Shown here: positions 43,264 through 56,843 of the stretch, piece by piece
Layout of the letters: every line of letters begins with the position of its first letter
Numbering within the stretch: position 1 is the stretch's first letter
From: Ciona savignyi
Taxonomy: Eukaryota; Chordata; Ascidiacea; Phlebobranchia; Cionidae
Reading direction: 5' to 3'
Length of the DNA: 64,000 nt
NCBI GenBank assembly: GCA_000149265.1
Contig: CH003389.1
Coordinates: 124,001-188,000, forward strand
Made by a program: the position numbers and the translations under genes
Notes under the pieces: generated by a model
Databases searched by the model: none
Told to the model about the DNA's origin: nothing
The model's input: the letters and a program-made list of their open reading frames with translations, nothing else

Positions 43264-46200
43264 GTTCAAACGTACCTTGGACAAATCAATTTGACACAAC
43301 GAATTTCTCTCCAGCGAATAACAGTGTTTTGGATAGTAATTGGAGAGCTGCAGCCGCAGTTAACACTCCTCAATCAAACCCATCTAGCTGGCCACAACTC
43401 GGTTCAGCTGCAGAGCAAGAAGCAACTGCAATGTCACAAACTCAACTCCAAACCGCTCCCAGCCAGGAAGACGCGGGTTGGAACACCACTTCGTCCATCC
43501 CAACCACAAGTAATGACGTCGACCAAACGGGGACATCCGGATGGGGTCGAATCCCTGATACCGGGACCCAGGCGTCGAACAATGCAGCCCCCACAGGTTG
43601 GGGAGTCCCCACCGGCACTTGGGGCCAACATTCATCGAATATTGATGACGGAACGGCCGTTTGGGGCAAATCCAACGCTGCTCAACAACCATCTGGTAAT
43701 TGGGGTAACCCTGTCAATAAAAGTTCTGCAGAACCTGGTATACCTAGTGCAGCAGGCTGGGGTAGTTCAGAAACGCCTTCGAGCATAGCACAAAGCAATA
43801 TGCAAAACCCAGATATTAATCAACAGTTGCAAGGCAATAATAACCCACAGCTTACCAATTCAAACCAACCTTCAACCACAAGCCAGTCGGTTTCATGGGC
43901 AAAAGCTGCATCAGCTGGCTTGCCTGCTGCTACAAATTCAACCGAAGCGAATTCAGGAGAAGACCAGGACAGCAGTGAGACTGGAGGACCAAGTTCAGCA
44001 CCTCCTTCTGAACCAGATCCAGTCCAGCAGCTTGTAAACTCGCACGAAGGCTGGGGAACCAAACCCATCCAACAAGGTACCAGTTGGAATATAAGCGATC
44101 GTAACCCGAACCCTGTCAATGTGAACCCGAGAACCTATCCACCGGTAAATAACGGCACCGAAGCATGGGGCAAGCCGACCGCTGGACAAATGCCACCTAA
44201 CCAAGGATGGAACGATGCAAATAAGTCCAGTGGATCAGGCTGGGGAGCGAATTATGGAGCGCTGCCTTCTCAACCTGCCGTTTCCTCCCAAAACTGGGGG
44301 GTTCCCCAGCAGCCAAGACCTGGTTTTATGCCGAACAATCCTAATGGGACATCAGGCTGGGGCGACCAACAGGGCCCGCAACGAAGTGCTGCAAGTGGAA
44401 GATGGAACGACATGCCAGGCCAAGCGGTGCAAAATAACTGGAGCGCTCCGCCCGTACCTCAGCACCCTCAAGGGGGTGGTGGTACTGGTTGGGGGGCTAT
44501 GCAGCCTTCCACTGATGCCCAAAACAGCTCGAGCTGGGGAAATATGCCATCTGGAAGACCAATGCAGCCTAATAATGGTTGGGGAAATGTTCAACCGTCC
44601 CCCCATTCGCCTGCAACAGATCAATCACAGTGGAGCAGACCAGATGCGATGATGTCTAGGCGAATGAGCAATGTAGATGACGGCACGTCTGCCTGGGGTG
44701 ACCCAACCACGTATAACAAGGTCAACATGTGGGACAAACACAAGCAAATGAATGCACCGGACAACAACGGTGGAATGAACAGTCAGAATGCAGGTAGTGG
44801 GGATGCAAAGGGCTGGGGGGTTCCTACAAATCAAAATCAACCCCCTTCCCCGAAAAATTGGGGAACCACCTCGCCAACGAGAATGGGTGGCGACGCTGGA
44901 AACTCTGGTTGGGGATTTAAACCAGTGCGTCCTGATAAACCAGGCACTGGTTGGGACAAGCCGGCTGCAGGAGGTGGTTGGAACACGACAAGTAAACCAA
45001 GTGGTTGGGGACAACCTAATGAAGCACAATGGGGGCAGACGGATAATACTTCGAGTTGGGGCCAGCAAATGGGAAAGGTAAATAACACATCTTGAATACC
45101 TGACTTCATGAAGTGTAACAAAGTGTACATAGATATGTAAATCAAGGATTCTACGTTGTGTTCTAAGTTTTTCTTTTAGCACACTTGTTTATCCCACTTA
45201 GTTAGTTGATCACTGGCTAAAATAAAGAGCTTTTAAGTGTTTTTAACGAACTAGTTAAAGCAAATTTAGCGATCCTGCATGTACTACTATTAAAGTTATC
45301 ACTTCCTGTTGGTGCATTAAGAACAATTCCTAGTACATATATTTATTATAAATTATAAAGTAATATAAAGTGCAATGAATTGCCATGTTGTGTGGTTTAG
45401 AATGAATAACATATTCAATATTCATTGCAGAATGAAAATATGATGAAGAATATGGATTATGGTAAGATTAATTTTTCTGTTTTCATTAAATAAGATCATT
45501 TTATCATTAAATGTAAATGCATGTGTTCTGAGCCAATAAATGAATGTGTGTTACAGGACCGCGTGGAAATGCACCACAGCCCAATATCAACCAACAATTA
45601 AGAAACCCGATGCCACCGCTGTTACCTCCGCAGCTGCAGAATCAATTCCATCAGGTTTTTGTGTCGTTGATAACGCTCTAATCTATGATTTCTCCATAAC
45701 AATATTTCAACTTATTTGACATGTAGTTATCCCAGGATATATTATCTGCCGGGATTTTGTACTATTTTTAAACTTGTCACACTAATGTTGTTTATTATGT
45801 ACTGCTTGAGCCATAAAATCGGAAGTATCAGTAGCCAGCTACTGTTCTGTTGTGTGCGTTACCCTTTGATTATACTACTGCCTGTGTCTTGTTGTGTATA
45901 GTGTGGCGTATATAAACACAAGCTTGGTGCAGATTCGCAATGCTGTTATGAATGGCGTCATACCCCAGCAATTCCTCAATCCACAAGTAATGACTCCCCA
46001 ACACATGCACACACTGCTACAGCTCGTCAACAAAGCATCTGAGTATCAGAGGATGCAGTTGGAACTCAGAATGCTAACTCAAAATAAGGTAAACATAATG
46101 CATGTGTACAATTTGATGCTATTTATAACCCAAAATCTTTAGTTGTTAAAAATATTTTAAATTTTCTCATGTTAAGTATACGCTGTTATAAAACCATTAT

Positions 46201-49200
46201 CGTATAATTTACAATTTTTTTTTTAAATTTCGATTTCTAAATATGCATAATGGTAAAATTTCCACAGAGTGTATTGCCACCCATGCGCCAGCAACAAATG
46301 ATCGAGTACACAAGAATAATGCGAGCCTGTCAGCAACAAATTGAAGTAATTGATAAGTATCACTTTAACCAATAATTGTGAATGGGTTTTCTAAACTTAA
46401 AAAGGATTCTACTACCGGTACTATTATTTGTAAAGGTGTATGCTTTTAAGTAATAGTCTAAGTATGCTTTTGAAATAAAATGTTTCTGTTCTGTATTAGC
46501 ACAGTCGTTGTGTTTGTTCTAGTTTAAATCCATGGCTTTCTAATCCTGTTTGTTATTGTTCATTGTGTCTACAGTTATACACAACACTTATACATTTTCA
46601 TATTCTAATCTACTGTTTTGCATTCATAGATGCAACGCAACACTATATTCCAAAACATGCTGCAAAAGACACAGTCCAACAAGAGTAACGGCCCAATTGC
46701 CGGAATGGACCCGAATGGCCCACGATCCGCACAATCCATGTTGTCCCCATTAAACAACATGGCAAACCTTGGCCAAGCGTTACCACCAAATGTGCCCATG
46801 CCTAATAACAGGTTGGTAAATGTATTACAGGATAAGAAAATTATTTTATTTAGTTATTCGTAATTTGTTTTCATTTGACCAAAATTTCCACATAACACTG
46901 CTACTGTCTTTTCCAGAACTGGATATCATAAACACAACATATAGAAGAGGTTTATTTTTAATAACAAAATACACAAATTAGTATTTTTAATTGTATTATT
47001 TTTGAAATTTTTACTTAAAATATCTACGAAAATACATACAATAAGAAACCGCCCAAAAAAGACTATCGACTTTCCCCCTTGAAAAGCAATCAGTAGACAT
47101 GTGTATTACTATTACCTTCGATGTTCCTTGTGCTCATAGCTAGCTCTTACCCTTACTAATTAACCCAAATCCAGTGCTCGGTAACACTCATTTCTGTTTC
47201 ATTCCATAAACTTCCATGAAAAAATTCTTCATTTGTTGAATTCCCATGAAAGGTTTTTTTGGTTATTATTTCTCATTTAGGGACACATAAATTAGCCTTT
47301 ACCGTTTTTGCATGTGTCCATGTAGCACTACAACCGTGCTACGTCCCTCTTTCCCCTGTGCAGCCATGTAACAAGGTTCTTTCAACAGGGAACAAAAATC
47401 ACGTTTCATGCATAACTGGAAACGTCCCAACAGCTTGGACTACCCTCAAAATCTCCCCAACAATATGGGTTTCTTCCCCGGCCCTGGGGGCGATTTCAAC
47501 GGAATGAGGTTTGAATCTCCGCAAGATGAGATGCCATCTCACCTCGATAAGCAGTATTACTCCTCAGATACAGGTGACTGGGACTTGTGTGCGATTCCGC
47601 TAGTTTTGTTTAAATCTGGTTAAAATCATTGATTTGAAAATCTTGACACTTTTAATATTTTGCTAAGCCAGCAGGTTGTATGGATTTATTAGATTCCTAA
47701 ATGCTACCCAATCTACTTTATTTGGAAGCATTAACAAAAAAGCTGTATGTGGGTAGGCCATTAAGCAAATATCCCCTGGATTTAACAGAAGTTTTTTATG
47801 GTTATAGTGGGGTTGCGTCAAATACATTTGTGACTGGATATTTTTTGCTCATATCTGTTCATATGTGTTAATTTTACATTAAACAAGTGTTGGGTTATGT
47901 AATATCAGTGTGTACGAATTCAGATGAATGAATAAACCTAAATTGCTAAGAGACATCACACATGATTTGTGGTATAAAAAAACTTATTTTCCGGGCACTA
48001 AAAGTATAACGCTGCCTAAGTGCAGATCCTACACAGTAGTTCATTTTTAGTAGATGCGATTTATCATGCACATTAGTTAATCATGATGTTCGGTGGCATC
48101 ATAAAAACAGTGTGTGACAATGTCTAATCTCACTTCAAGAATAAATACAAGGAGTCTGTAATACCTTCACTGTATTTACCATTCTTCCAATTCAATACAT
48201 GGGTTATAACATTGATTTAGATGCCAATAACAGAATGAGAAATGACAGAATTAAATTGACACCGATGTCAGTTCGACATATTGGTTTCATATTAATCTAC
48301 TCAGGTGCTGAACTGCATTTTTAATGGGTACATTTTATTTATAGATTGTGAATATGGATTCACGATTACTTGGTCAAATGAAATAATAATGACAGCAGTC
48401 TTTATCTTGTATGCCAGTATGCCCCAAAAAAAGTTTTATCTTTACAGAAATTTTGGAAATTTTAAGAACTGTTTATTAAATATACTGATAAAAAACACAT
48501 TGTTTACAATATGATTTAACACCTTTTGCAGCAACTTTTTGTGTGAACTTTAAATAAAGAAATCTATTATTTAATTATTTTGGCATCAAAGGCACAAAAA
48601 TAAAAGTTGGGAGTCAGTTGTGGTGTGTAGTGGGGAGATATTAAAGAATGCCAAACCAGCCACTTTTTTATCACAGCAATTACAATACCAGCTGACGTGG
48701 ATTCATTTTTAATTAACCTTCATTTTTTCCAGCTGCCAAAGCAGACGAAGCCTTGAACGCCATTTCCGCCGCTGAACCCACCTCAGAACCCAGGTTAGCC
48801 AACACCTGCGTGCTTCTTGCAAAAATAATCTTTTATAACAAAAAATCTGTAATTTTCAAAAATATTTTAAATTTTCGCATGTTAAGTATACGCTGTTATA
48901 AAACCATCAAATTATAATTTACAATATTTTTTTTATTTTTTTATTTCGAGTTCTAAATATGCATAATGGTACAATTTTTACACACAGTGTATTGCTATAT
49001 TGTAATGGTAGCAGTGCTACATGGACACTTACGCAAAAAAAATGAAATAACATATTTTTAATTATGTGTTTCTAAAAAAATGTCGGTATTCGAATCAGTT
49101 TGGGTTTCCAGAATTATTCTTCAATCAATAATATTGAATATAGAATTTTTTGAAATGCTCTTTTTTCTAGGAAGAGCATACAAAAACTATTTTTTGTAGT

Positions 49201-52200
49201 AATATGATTAAAAACCTATATAATTGCACAAATTCTTTAGTGAAATAATTGTAATTTATAATTAAAATTAACATCAATGTTACAGAAAAAAATTCTAACG
49301 CTTATACTAATTTTGGATCAAAGTTGTATAAATACAACTTGTTTAGTTTTACTATATGACCTTAATTTTACTAAAATTAAATAATAATTCCGAATATTTT
49401 CTATTTAAATTAAGTTCGAATTTTAATTATAAAATGGACCCCCCTAATTATGAGTTTATAAACATCTATGTTGCTCATCCATGAAATGTGCGAGGGAAAA
49501 AATCAAAACCTGACCAAATATGTGGATTTTCCAGAATATTTTTATTTTTACCGTATTTTTCGGTCCATAAGGCGCACTTTAAATCCTTTCATTTCCTCAT
49601 AAATTGATCGTGCACCCTATACTCCGGTGCGCATAATGTGAATCAAGTACCGATAGCACTGTGTTGCCTACGCTCAAAACTAGTACCGATACTATTATTA
49701 AACTACTGTACTGTAACGTTGCGTCTTATGTATGGACAAAAATGTAATCAAAGCAATTTATTGACAGTGCGCCTTATAGTCGGGAGCGCTTTATAGTCCG
49801 TAAAATTTGGTAATAAAACTACCAATTGAAATCCCTTGCACCCACCTAGAGCTGGGCGTAATTACGAAATTATGTTCAGTTAAATACACCCCTACACCCA
49901 CCCAGCAAACTGCCATGGACGATACTGATTCACACAATTCGCCCACCCACCCGGCGAATTTACCCAATTTTACTGATTCACCCAATTTTCCAGCAGTGCA
50001 CTTGCCGACATTGGACCCCCTGAGTTCACCCCTGGAGTTCCATGGAAGGGATTCCGTAGGATTGACCCCGAATCTGACCCCGACATCACCCCTGGCAGTG
50101 TTGCCATTGCAAAAACGATGTCAATTAACACTGTACGTGATGCAGACCAGGTAAGTTTATGTTGTGGAAATGGGTTAATCTCCATTACTGTAGTAATCAT
50201 GCTGGATTCCAGATGGTTAATTTGTGCCTTGTAATCATCTTTCCTGTAACCATGTCCGCATTTATGTAATAATCATTTACTTTGGAATGCAACATTCTTT
50301 GCGTGCATTTCGGGCTATTTAACCCGACGTGTTACGCTTTATTTCCATTCACTACGATTTACTACCAAATACCTCCAATACAACAGTTTAAATTTTAATA
50401 AAGTCAAACACTAAACCCTGATTGCTTAAAAATTCCGTATATATCTCAATATTACAGATAAATTGGTACGAAATACACAAACACTTGATTAACCATTTAT
50501 TTCTACAATTTAGATAACTTTTTGTAGACTTGTGTACCATGCTTGGACAACTACTATAGTTCTAAGCAGAGGTCCCAGTTTTAACAACGAGTTATGATGG
50601 TTATCGTTTGATGTCGTAAAACTGTAGACATCGCTTAAATCACATTGAACATAATGCATAATCATCTGGAGAGCCTGGGGGCTTTTAATTATGCTGTTAA
50701 CCACAATGTTTAGTTGATATTTGGGTGCAAAGTGCTACCTTTTCAAAGTGCTTTTTTTTCAAATGGTGGAGTTATTGTCTTTGATTTTAAGTTTAAATTA
50801 TTGGTAATTTTAAGCATAATTTTATTCAAATTTGGTTTGCTTACAAGATAAGTGTGTACTTGGTAGCCATATGTATTTTGAAGATTGAAACTGCTCTGTC
50901 GATGAAAAGCTTTGATTTTTTTATACAAAAGCTGCATCAGTTTTTAACAATAGTACAGTTAACAAAAGGAAAAATGAGCTTAATGAATATTGTAGTTCTT
51001 AGTTACTCTTTCCATATTTTATTGCGTAAGACGCTATTTTTTTATAAAACAATAGTATTGCTACTGATTTTGAATGTAGGCAATAAACAAAGCATAAAGC
51101 ACTACCTGAAAGGCGAACAATCAATTTTTAAGAAAAAAAATGGATTTTAAGTGCGACTTATGGTCCGCACAGTAGCTACATATTACAATACATTACAAAA
51201 CCTACATCGCTGTAATGAAATGAAAAACGCAAGGGGGTTAACACACAGGCAATCGTCAGATCACCTCGCGCTCACCGTCGGTTACCGAAGGTATTGCAGT
51301 GTGTTGTGTATAATTCACATGTTTCTTTTATTTATTATAGAACCCAACAATCCGCTGGGGTTAGGCAATGTTCGTTAAGAGCCTTCCCCAAGGATACAAC
51401 GACTCGCTAGCGACCAGTTTCACACCTACAACCTTTCGATTGAAAGGCGACGCACTAAACCACCAGTATAACCGTGCAATAATATCCAATGTTACAGGTT
51501 CTCAAGCGAGAACGAAGTGCTCATTCTGAGTCGTCGACAGGAATGCAGAACAATGATGAAAACCCACATTCGGCGCATACTTCATCTAATGCAGTCACCG
51601 ATGCCATCACCTCAGCTATGTGGTCTACAGGTACATTGGTGCAACATGGTGTGTAGGGGTGTCCTACTCAGTTTTAATGCTAGGATTTATTAAGATTTAA
51701 GAATTTTGATGTAGAATTTTAAACCGCTCTAAAATATATACTTACAAAATCACTGTCACTATTACAAAAAATGCTATTATGTTTCATTTTTGTATCAAAA
51801 TTGAATAAACAAAACTAACTCTTTTTACCATGAGAACTTATTTTTTTTAAAAACAACAAAAGATCGCGCACCTAAAATATGGAAAAGGGCAAACAAAAAT
51901 TGTGATATCACAAGATGAAAAATGATATTAAAACAATTTATGAAAATAAATGAGCACGGTCGTAAAACCTAATTTTATTTAAATTTTGCTAAAAACATAA
52001 ATTTATTTGGAATTTAGATTTTGCTAAAAAATAAATTTATTTGGAATTTAAATTTTGCTAAAAAATAAATTTATTTGGAATTTAAATTTTGCTAAAAAAT
52101 AAATTTATTTGGAATTTAAATTTTGCTAAAAAACAAATTGATTTGGAATTTAAATTTTGCTAAAAAATAAATTTATTTGAAATTTAAATTTTGCTAAAAA

Positions 52201-55014
52201 ATATATTTATTTGGAATTTAAATTTTGCTAAAAAACAAATTGATTTGGAATTTAAATTTTGCTAAAAATAAATTTATTTGGAATTTAAATTTTGCTAAAA
52301 AATAAATTTATTTGGAATTTAAATTTTGCTAAAAAATAAATTTATTTGGAATTTAAATTTTGCTAAAAAATAAATTTTATTTTCAATGCTGTGAAACCTA
52401 CTTTAATTGAGTTGTTGATCGCAGGAGCAAACGGGGCGTCTTCCACCACCACTGTGAGCCAATCCGCAACCCCACAGGACATGTGGAAACTTCCGATCAA
52501 TAACAATCAATCAATGTCACGAGCCCCACCCCCGGGAATGGGGGCTGCTTTCCGAACCCCCAAGGAACTTGCACCCACCTGGGACAATGCTCCAAGTAAC
52601 TCCTGGGAACAAAACTTGCCAAGAACTTCACAAGGTTCGTGGGGTAGAATGGAACATGGAACAGCATAATTGAAATCTTTATCCCTTGGTTATGAAAACA
52701 ACATTCTAATAATACCAACATTCGTCAGATTAGCTCACGCCAGCAGTGCCAAGGCTATTGCAGTGTGTTGTATATTTTATACAATTTCTGTTTGTGATTG
52801 ATATATTTAAATCAACTATAGCGAGGCAAGGTACACCAATCCCTTATAGAACTGACCAGAAAGTAGTCAGTGAGAAGGTCAAACCAACCCTGATTTCACT
52901 ATCCTACAACTGTACAAGAATAGTGTGTCAGTAGCTATAAACTGTAAGGTTTTGTAATCAAAACTAGTAGCTAGCTAGTCGGTTATGTTCTTGAGCAAGG
53001 GGCTCGCTTGACATGTTGGTTATTGGGATAAAATAAAAATGAAGTAACATCATAATTTTACACAACCCACTACAATAGCTGATTTGGCCTAGCGTGGGCA
53101 TAAGATAATCTAACAATTGCATGTAATAACATTTGCATTTCATTCACGGGGTTAAACATGAAAACTTATCTTTGCCACCTGTATAGGTGGGAGCAATTGG
53201 AGCAGCCAACCACCACCACCCCAACAAGAGGAGGGATTGGGATCATGGCTTGTGCTTACCAACTTTAATCAGCAGGTACTGTGGTTTGTTCAATCTCCAC
53301 TGCTAGAGTAGACCAAGTGCTCTCGAGTGTTAATACCGGAAATTATATTGACTGGTGCTTACCCTCATTAGTGAGCAGTGGTGTTTATTCTATGTCACCC
53401 ATACCTGCAGTTGGACTGTTGAAGTTAATACATAATGTTGATGATTATTTGAAAGTGTTGATCTCTCCGCTTTAATCAAGTCAGATAATTTTGAGCAAAA
53501 ATTGTTGTATGATCCAAACTGGTTGCTGACTAGTCAGTTGTGTCCTGGACAGGACGTTCTGACATGGTCTGATCCCAGTAAATAAATGGGTTGTATTGAA
53601 CTTGTGGATCTCATTCATACACAATAAATGACAATGACACAATTACACAATGGCGTTGGGTGGTTTAATGATTACCCATTCAAAGGAATAATGAATATCC
53701 TACGTCTGCGTAAAATAGGCTTAAGCAATATACATGCTGGAACCCACACGACAAGAAGTTTTCGACCGACCTGTAGACTGTACCATCAACTGCAATGTGT
53801 CCCTTGCATTAGTGAATAAATATGTGGTCAAGATATTAAATACTATTTGTGTAATAATCCAGCCCACCAAGGGATTTATTTTCGCACATCTGGCCCGCTG
53901 AGTAGAGAAGTTACCCACCCCTGGCCTATAAAGTCATTGTTGAGGCCACACTGAAAATTTGAACCATCATCTTCTTGATTTACTACAGTTCATGTTTCAC
54001 TCAGGTGGACGTGTCGAGTGTGCGACAGTTGTGCATGCAGCATGGCACCATGGTCTCCTTCCAGGCCCACTACCCCATTGAAGGGATGGCTCTGGTACGC
54101 TATGCTTCACCTGACGACGCAGCCAACGCAAAGAAAGCACTCAACATGTACATGGCAGGCTCCACCATGCTAGTTGCTACAGTGGCTACTGATCATGAGG
54201 TAATTTCTACTGGATTGTAATTAGACTAAGAAAGAAGTCTATTTTTCTAAATGTAAATGAAAAACAAGGTGCGACGTCATTTAAATGAGGCAAAATTTAG
54301 CGAAATAAGCGGCTTCACTAAGATAAGCTATACTTCTGTCAAGTTTATCCTGCTACAGCAGATTCAAGAAGCTGCATAAATGATAAAAAACATGTAGTGG
54401 TCATACTTTATATTGTATGATGCTAGCCCACATATACAGGGTTGGCACTAGGAACTGACGACTGAGTTCCTAAGAATATTGGTTTTTACATTCCTTAACA
54501 CTAGGTACAAGTGTATGAACTGCAGTATTCAATGTTGGTAATTAAGTTTGTGTCCCAGCTTGAATTAATACACTAGTAATGTATGCTTTGCTTTCCTACA
54601 ATGCAAATTTGTACCAGAAGTCCTGGAAATGTCGTAGTAGACTGGTTTGGCATATTAAAGTTTAACTTATACAAAAATTTTGCAAAGGTCGCGAACTTTG
54701 CGAACGCAGCCGCCGGAGGCTCGTGGGGCAGTAACACGGGGAATCCCGGAAACCGATTCTCCACTGGGTCCACCGGGGGCTTCATGTCCCAACCCAGCCA
54801 ACCCCCAACGATGGGTATTCCCCCCGACACCAACCCAGCCCCCTCGCAACCAGGCTCGCAGCTATGGGGGGGCAACACAGCGGGGGGCAACTGGTCCTCC
54901 AACTTCCCCCCCAATATGCCGTGGTCGGGGGCAGGAGGGGAGGATCTCTCGCGCATCATGAGCCCCATGCACAGTCTGTTGCCCGAGAATCTCCTTGGAG
55001 GGGAAACCATGTAG
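43260..55014 (+). CDS. TNRC6: TNRC6/GW182 orthologue, miRNA silencing scaffold, 14 exons
   Basis: Exons are 43260-45077, 45431-45461, 45557-45654, 45933-46088, 46268-46345, 46630-46811, 47389-47573, 48733-48793, 49994-50150, 51498-51630, 52425-52643, 53187-53275, 54005-54199 and 54688-55014, in phase, about 1242 aa. Exon 1 (606 codons) has about 25 Trp residues next to Gly: the Argonaute-binding GW region, with the conserved [10 protein letters not shown] near its end. Exons 3-6 form a Gln/Met-rich mid region. Exon 9 carries [13 protein letters not shown] and ITPGSV...SINTVRDAD, matching vertebrate PPEFRPGEPWKGY...SINTVRE (silencing domain). The RRM is at about 1057-1134 ([21 protein letters not shown]), and the C-terminal Gly/Trp/Pro tail ends LLGGETM. 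The protein links Argonaute to PABP and the CCR4-NOT and PAN2-PAN3 deadenylases in the cytoplasm. I see no clear UBA or PAM2 consensus. Exon 11 could instead end at 52634. The ATG follows an in-frame stop (43245). Confidence 0.96.
46146..46280. repeat. Intron 4/exon 5 boundary segment, source of an internal duplication
   Basis: This 135-bp segment of TNRC6 includes the end of intron 4, the acceptor and the first bases of exon 5 (AGTGTATTGCC). A diverged copy lies at 48853-48998. Shared landmarks include ATGTTAAGTATACGCTG, TTATAAAACCAT and CTAAATATGCATAATGGTA. Confidence 0.8.
48853..48998. repeat. Second copy of the TNRC6 intron 4/exon 5 boundary segment
   Basis: It lies in intron 8 in the same orientation and includes a CACACAG acceptor-like site followed by TGTATTGCT, corresponding to the start of exon 5. 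The exon frame is not maintained beyond that, so I take it as a nonfunctional duplicate. Confidence 0.8.
49551..49812. mobile_element. MITE with GGCGCAC-type termini (ISL2EU-like)
   Basis: The left end reads ACCGTATTTTTCGGTCCATA followed by AGGCGCACTTT; the right end reads GTGCGCCTTATAGTCGGGAG then CTTTATAGTCCGTAAAATTTGG, roughly its inverse. Such termini are known from widespread nonautonomous elements related to ISL2EU/IS4EU. It sits in TNRC6 intron 8 and ends about 180 bp before exon 9. There is no transposase frame. Confidence 0.65.
51226..51475 (-). mobile_element. SINE A copy, tail truncated
   Basis: Antisense in TNRC6 intron 9, ending about 22 bp before exon 10 (51498). Confidence 0.88.
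51968..52383. repeat. 34-bp AT-rich minisatellite, about 12 copies
   Basis: The unit contains TTTGGAATTTAAATTTTGCT followed by an A-rich stretch, and repeats every 34 bp through most of TNRC6 intron 10. It stops about 40 bp before the exon 11 acceptor at 52424. Copies are very similar, so recent expansion and length polymorphism are likely. Confidence 0.9.
52960..53165 (+). mobile_element. SINE A relic
   Basis: Old sense copy (AGCTAGCTAGTCGGTTATG, TTCACGGGGTTAAACATGAA) ending about 22 bp before TNRC6 exon 12. A further short reversed fragment is seen at about 52714-52780. Confidence 0.6.
53505..53702 (+). mobile_element. SINE A relic
   Basis: Landmarks AGTCAGTTGTGTCC, AAATGGGTTGTATTGAA and AATAATGAATATCCTA are in order; in TNRC6 intron 12. 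Confidence 0.6.
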
Positions 55015-55543
55015 CAAGATGACTTTTATTCCTTAGTAGACGTGTCCTCTTTTGCCATTGTTGTTTTTTACGCACTTGGTGTTCCACGAACGACCCCCTA
55101 TTACTTGTTGCCGTGCGATTTTTTTGGAACTCTTTTTATCAGCCCGTGGTATAGCTACACTGCTTCACTCATTATAGCCACCTGGCAATTTTGTTCAAGA
55201 GCATAATTATCTACAATTTCCGTTTTAACTTTTATCGCCAGTTACGTTGTCGTTGCAGGAGTTATCGCCGCACAAGCGTCGAATACTTAGTATGCACAAA
55301 TCATAAACCTTAGCCATTCGTATGGCCAAGCACAGGCTACGTTTTTGTCCCGTTTATCCCCTCTTACCCATTTGTATTGGTTGCAAACTGAATGACTCCA
55401 TTTTACCATCACACTAGTTTCAACCTATACGCATTGCATTAGCATATTCGATTGCTTTACCTTACACAATCAACTTTACTTCTGTATTTACTTCCTTTAT
55501 CGGCCACGCCTTTCTCACGTTCGGTATGATTTACCGCGCTCGA

Positions 55544-55603
55544 TGACGCAACGTCTGACGCGACGTTTGACGCAACGTTTGACGCATCGTTTGACGCCGA
55601 CGC
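55544..55603. repeat. 12-bp tandem repeat TGACGCAACGTT
   Basis: Five units start at 55544, 55556, 55568, 55580 and 55592 with small variations. Each carries TGACGC, related to CREB/ATF and C/EBP half-sites. It lies 0.5 kb after the TNRC6 stop, so it may act in RNA or in DNA, or be neutral. Confidence 0.75.
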
Positions 55604-56574
55604 GACCACATTCCAACCACAACAAAAATCTTCGAAAACTATTCTTAAAACACTGCCCCGACGCTTAATTCGTCACACGAGCGACTGCGCTGTATAAGAG
55701 CGCCACTTCCAAGGGTGCACCTGATTTACCGCGCCACCACCGTCGTTATTGGGACGTCTGTAGTTTCCTAAATTGAGCAGTCGGCAATCCACTGTTATTT
55801 TACCTACCACGATTGAAGCGATAATTTACCCTCGGATCCAGTTGTAATGCGTACGGTACGTTCTTGCTCATTTCACGCGCATTCACTGTTCGTTTATTTT
55901 TAAAACGCAGCAACTTCGGTCGAATCGTTGTGAAAGTTCGCGCTCGTGGTTGCTTGTTATCATATGGCCGTCAGATGGCGCAACTGAGTTGCTATGTGCA
56001 ATTTCTCGTCCTACCCACGTCACACGCCTAATCCCCCCCCCCCCCCCCCAATTATTCCGACAGTGACGTATCCTGCGCGCAATTTCCGTTCGTCGCCATT
56101 TTCTTTCGCCGTCACGAGTAATTCCCACCGCGGACAATTTGCACACGGCACGTACACCGGCGACAATCTCCGACAGTGGGCGATGAACCGAACACTGACT
56201 TCCTCATTTGCACTTCGTACAGCGGCGGACGAACCCTGGTCGCCTCATCCACATGTTGCAAATCATTCGAATCATCTCCGCTGCGTGTATTCTCCGCATA
56301 AGTTCCCACGTGCTATATACGCTTGTGCGAGCCCTCCATCACCAGTAGCTCTCCTGGCATCCTCGCTTCGACCCGTGAATACGACTTGTGCATTGCTGTA
56401 TTTAAGAAACAGGTGTTTTTGCTGTGAACGAAGTAGTGTGCCCCCCCCTATGTTGTTTCGCAGCGTATTATCCCCATATACTGATCCATGCATCGAATGC
56501 TTCTCAACGCGCTACCTTGTTCCGCGCCGCGCATCACTATTCCTCGTCCATTTGTGACGTATTGCTTATTTCTG

Positions 56575-56582
56575 TGACGTCA
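56575..56582. promoter_or_regulatory. Perfect CRE palindrome TGACGTCA
   Basis: A full cAMP-response-element consensus in CpG-rich DNA, 20 bp after a half-like TGACGTA. There is no start site nearby that I can identify, so function is open. Confidence 0.3.
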
Positions 56583-56843
56583 CTAAAGAACCGTGAGTAC
56601 AAACCGAGCGAGGCAACTATTTCTCAAGTGCTTTTACCGTGATTTCGTTTTATCGCCAATCTTACTACTACCGCGATTATTACTGTTATTATTAAAGTCG
56701 TCTGCGTTGCATTCACCAAGAAACCGACGTCTTGTTTTTATAGAATAGATGACTACAGCAGCGGGTTCTTTATATTTAATACGAAAAACATAAAGTTGTA
56801 TAAATATAGAACAATTTGAATATTATTGCATTGTTGGTTCGAT

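Larger units (their letters stand above)
55015..56843. other. Convergent 3' region between TNRC6 and the dehydrogenase gene
   Basis: No conserved coding sequence is seen. The left part should be TNRC6 3' UTR. It includes a 12-bp tandem repeat (55544-55603), a C-run near 56034-56050, and a CpG-richer stretch with a palindromic CRE (56575-56582). The variant hexamer ATTAAA occurs at 56691 on plus and at 56775-56780 on minus, the latter about 65 bp past the dehydrogenase stop. The long open frames in it show no domain. Confidence 0.5.

Noticed and set aside
43384..45182. Several antisense and off-frame open frames of 65-185 codons
   Set aside because: Shadows of the GC-rich first TNRC6 exon.
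51968..52383. CRISPR-like array
   Set aside because: Units are contiguous with no spacers, in an intron of an animal gene; it is a minisatellite.
55994..56557. 187-codon plus-strand frame
   Set aside because: It reads through a poly-C run, has no recognisable domain, and lies in the convergent 3' region.
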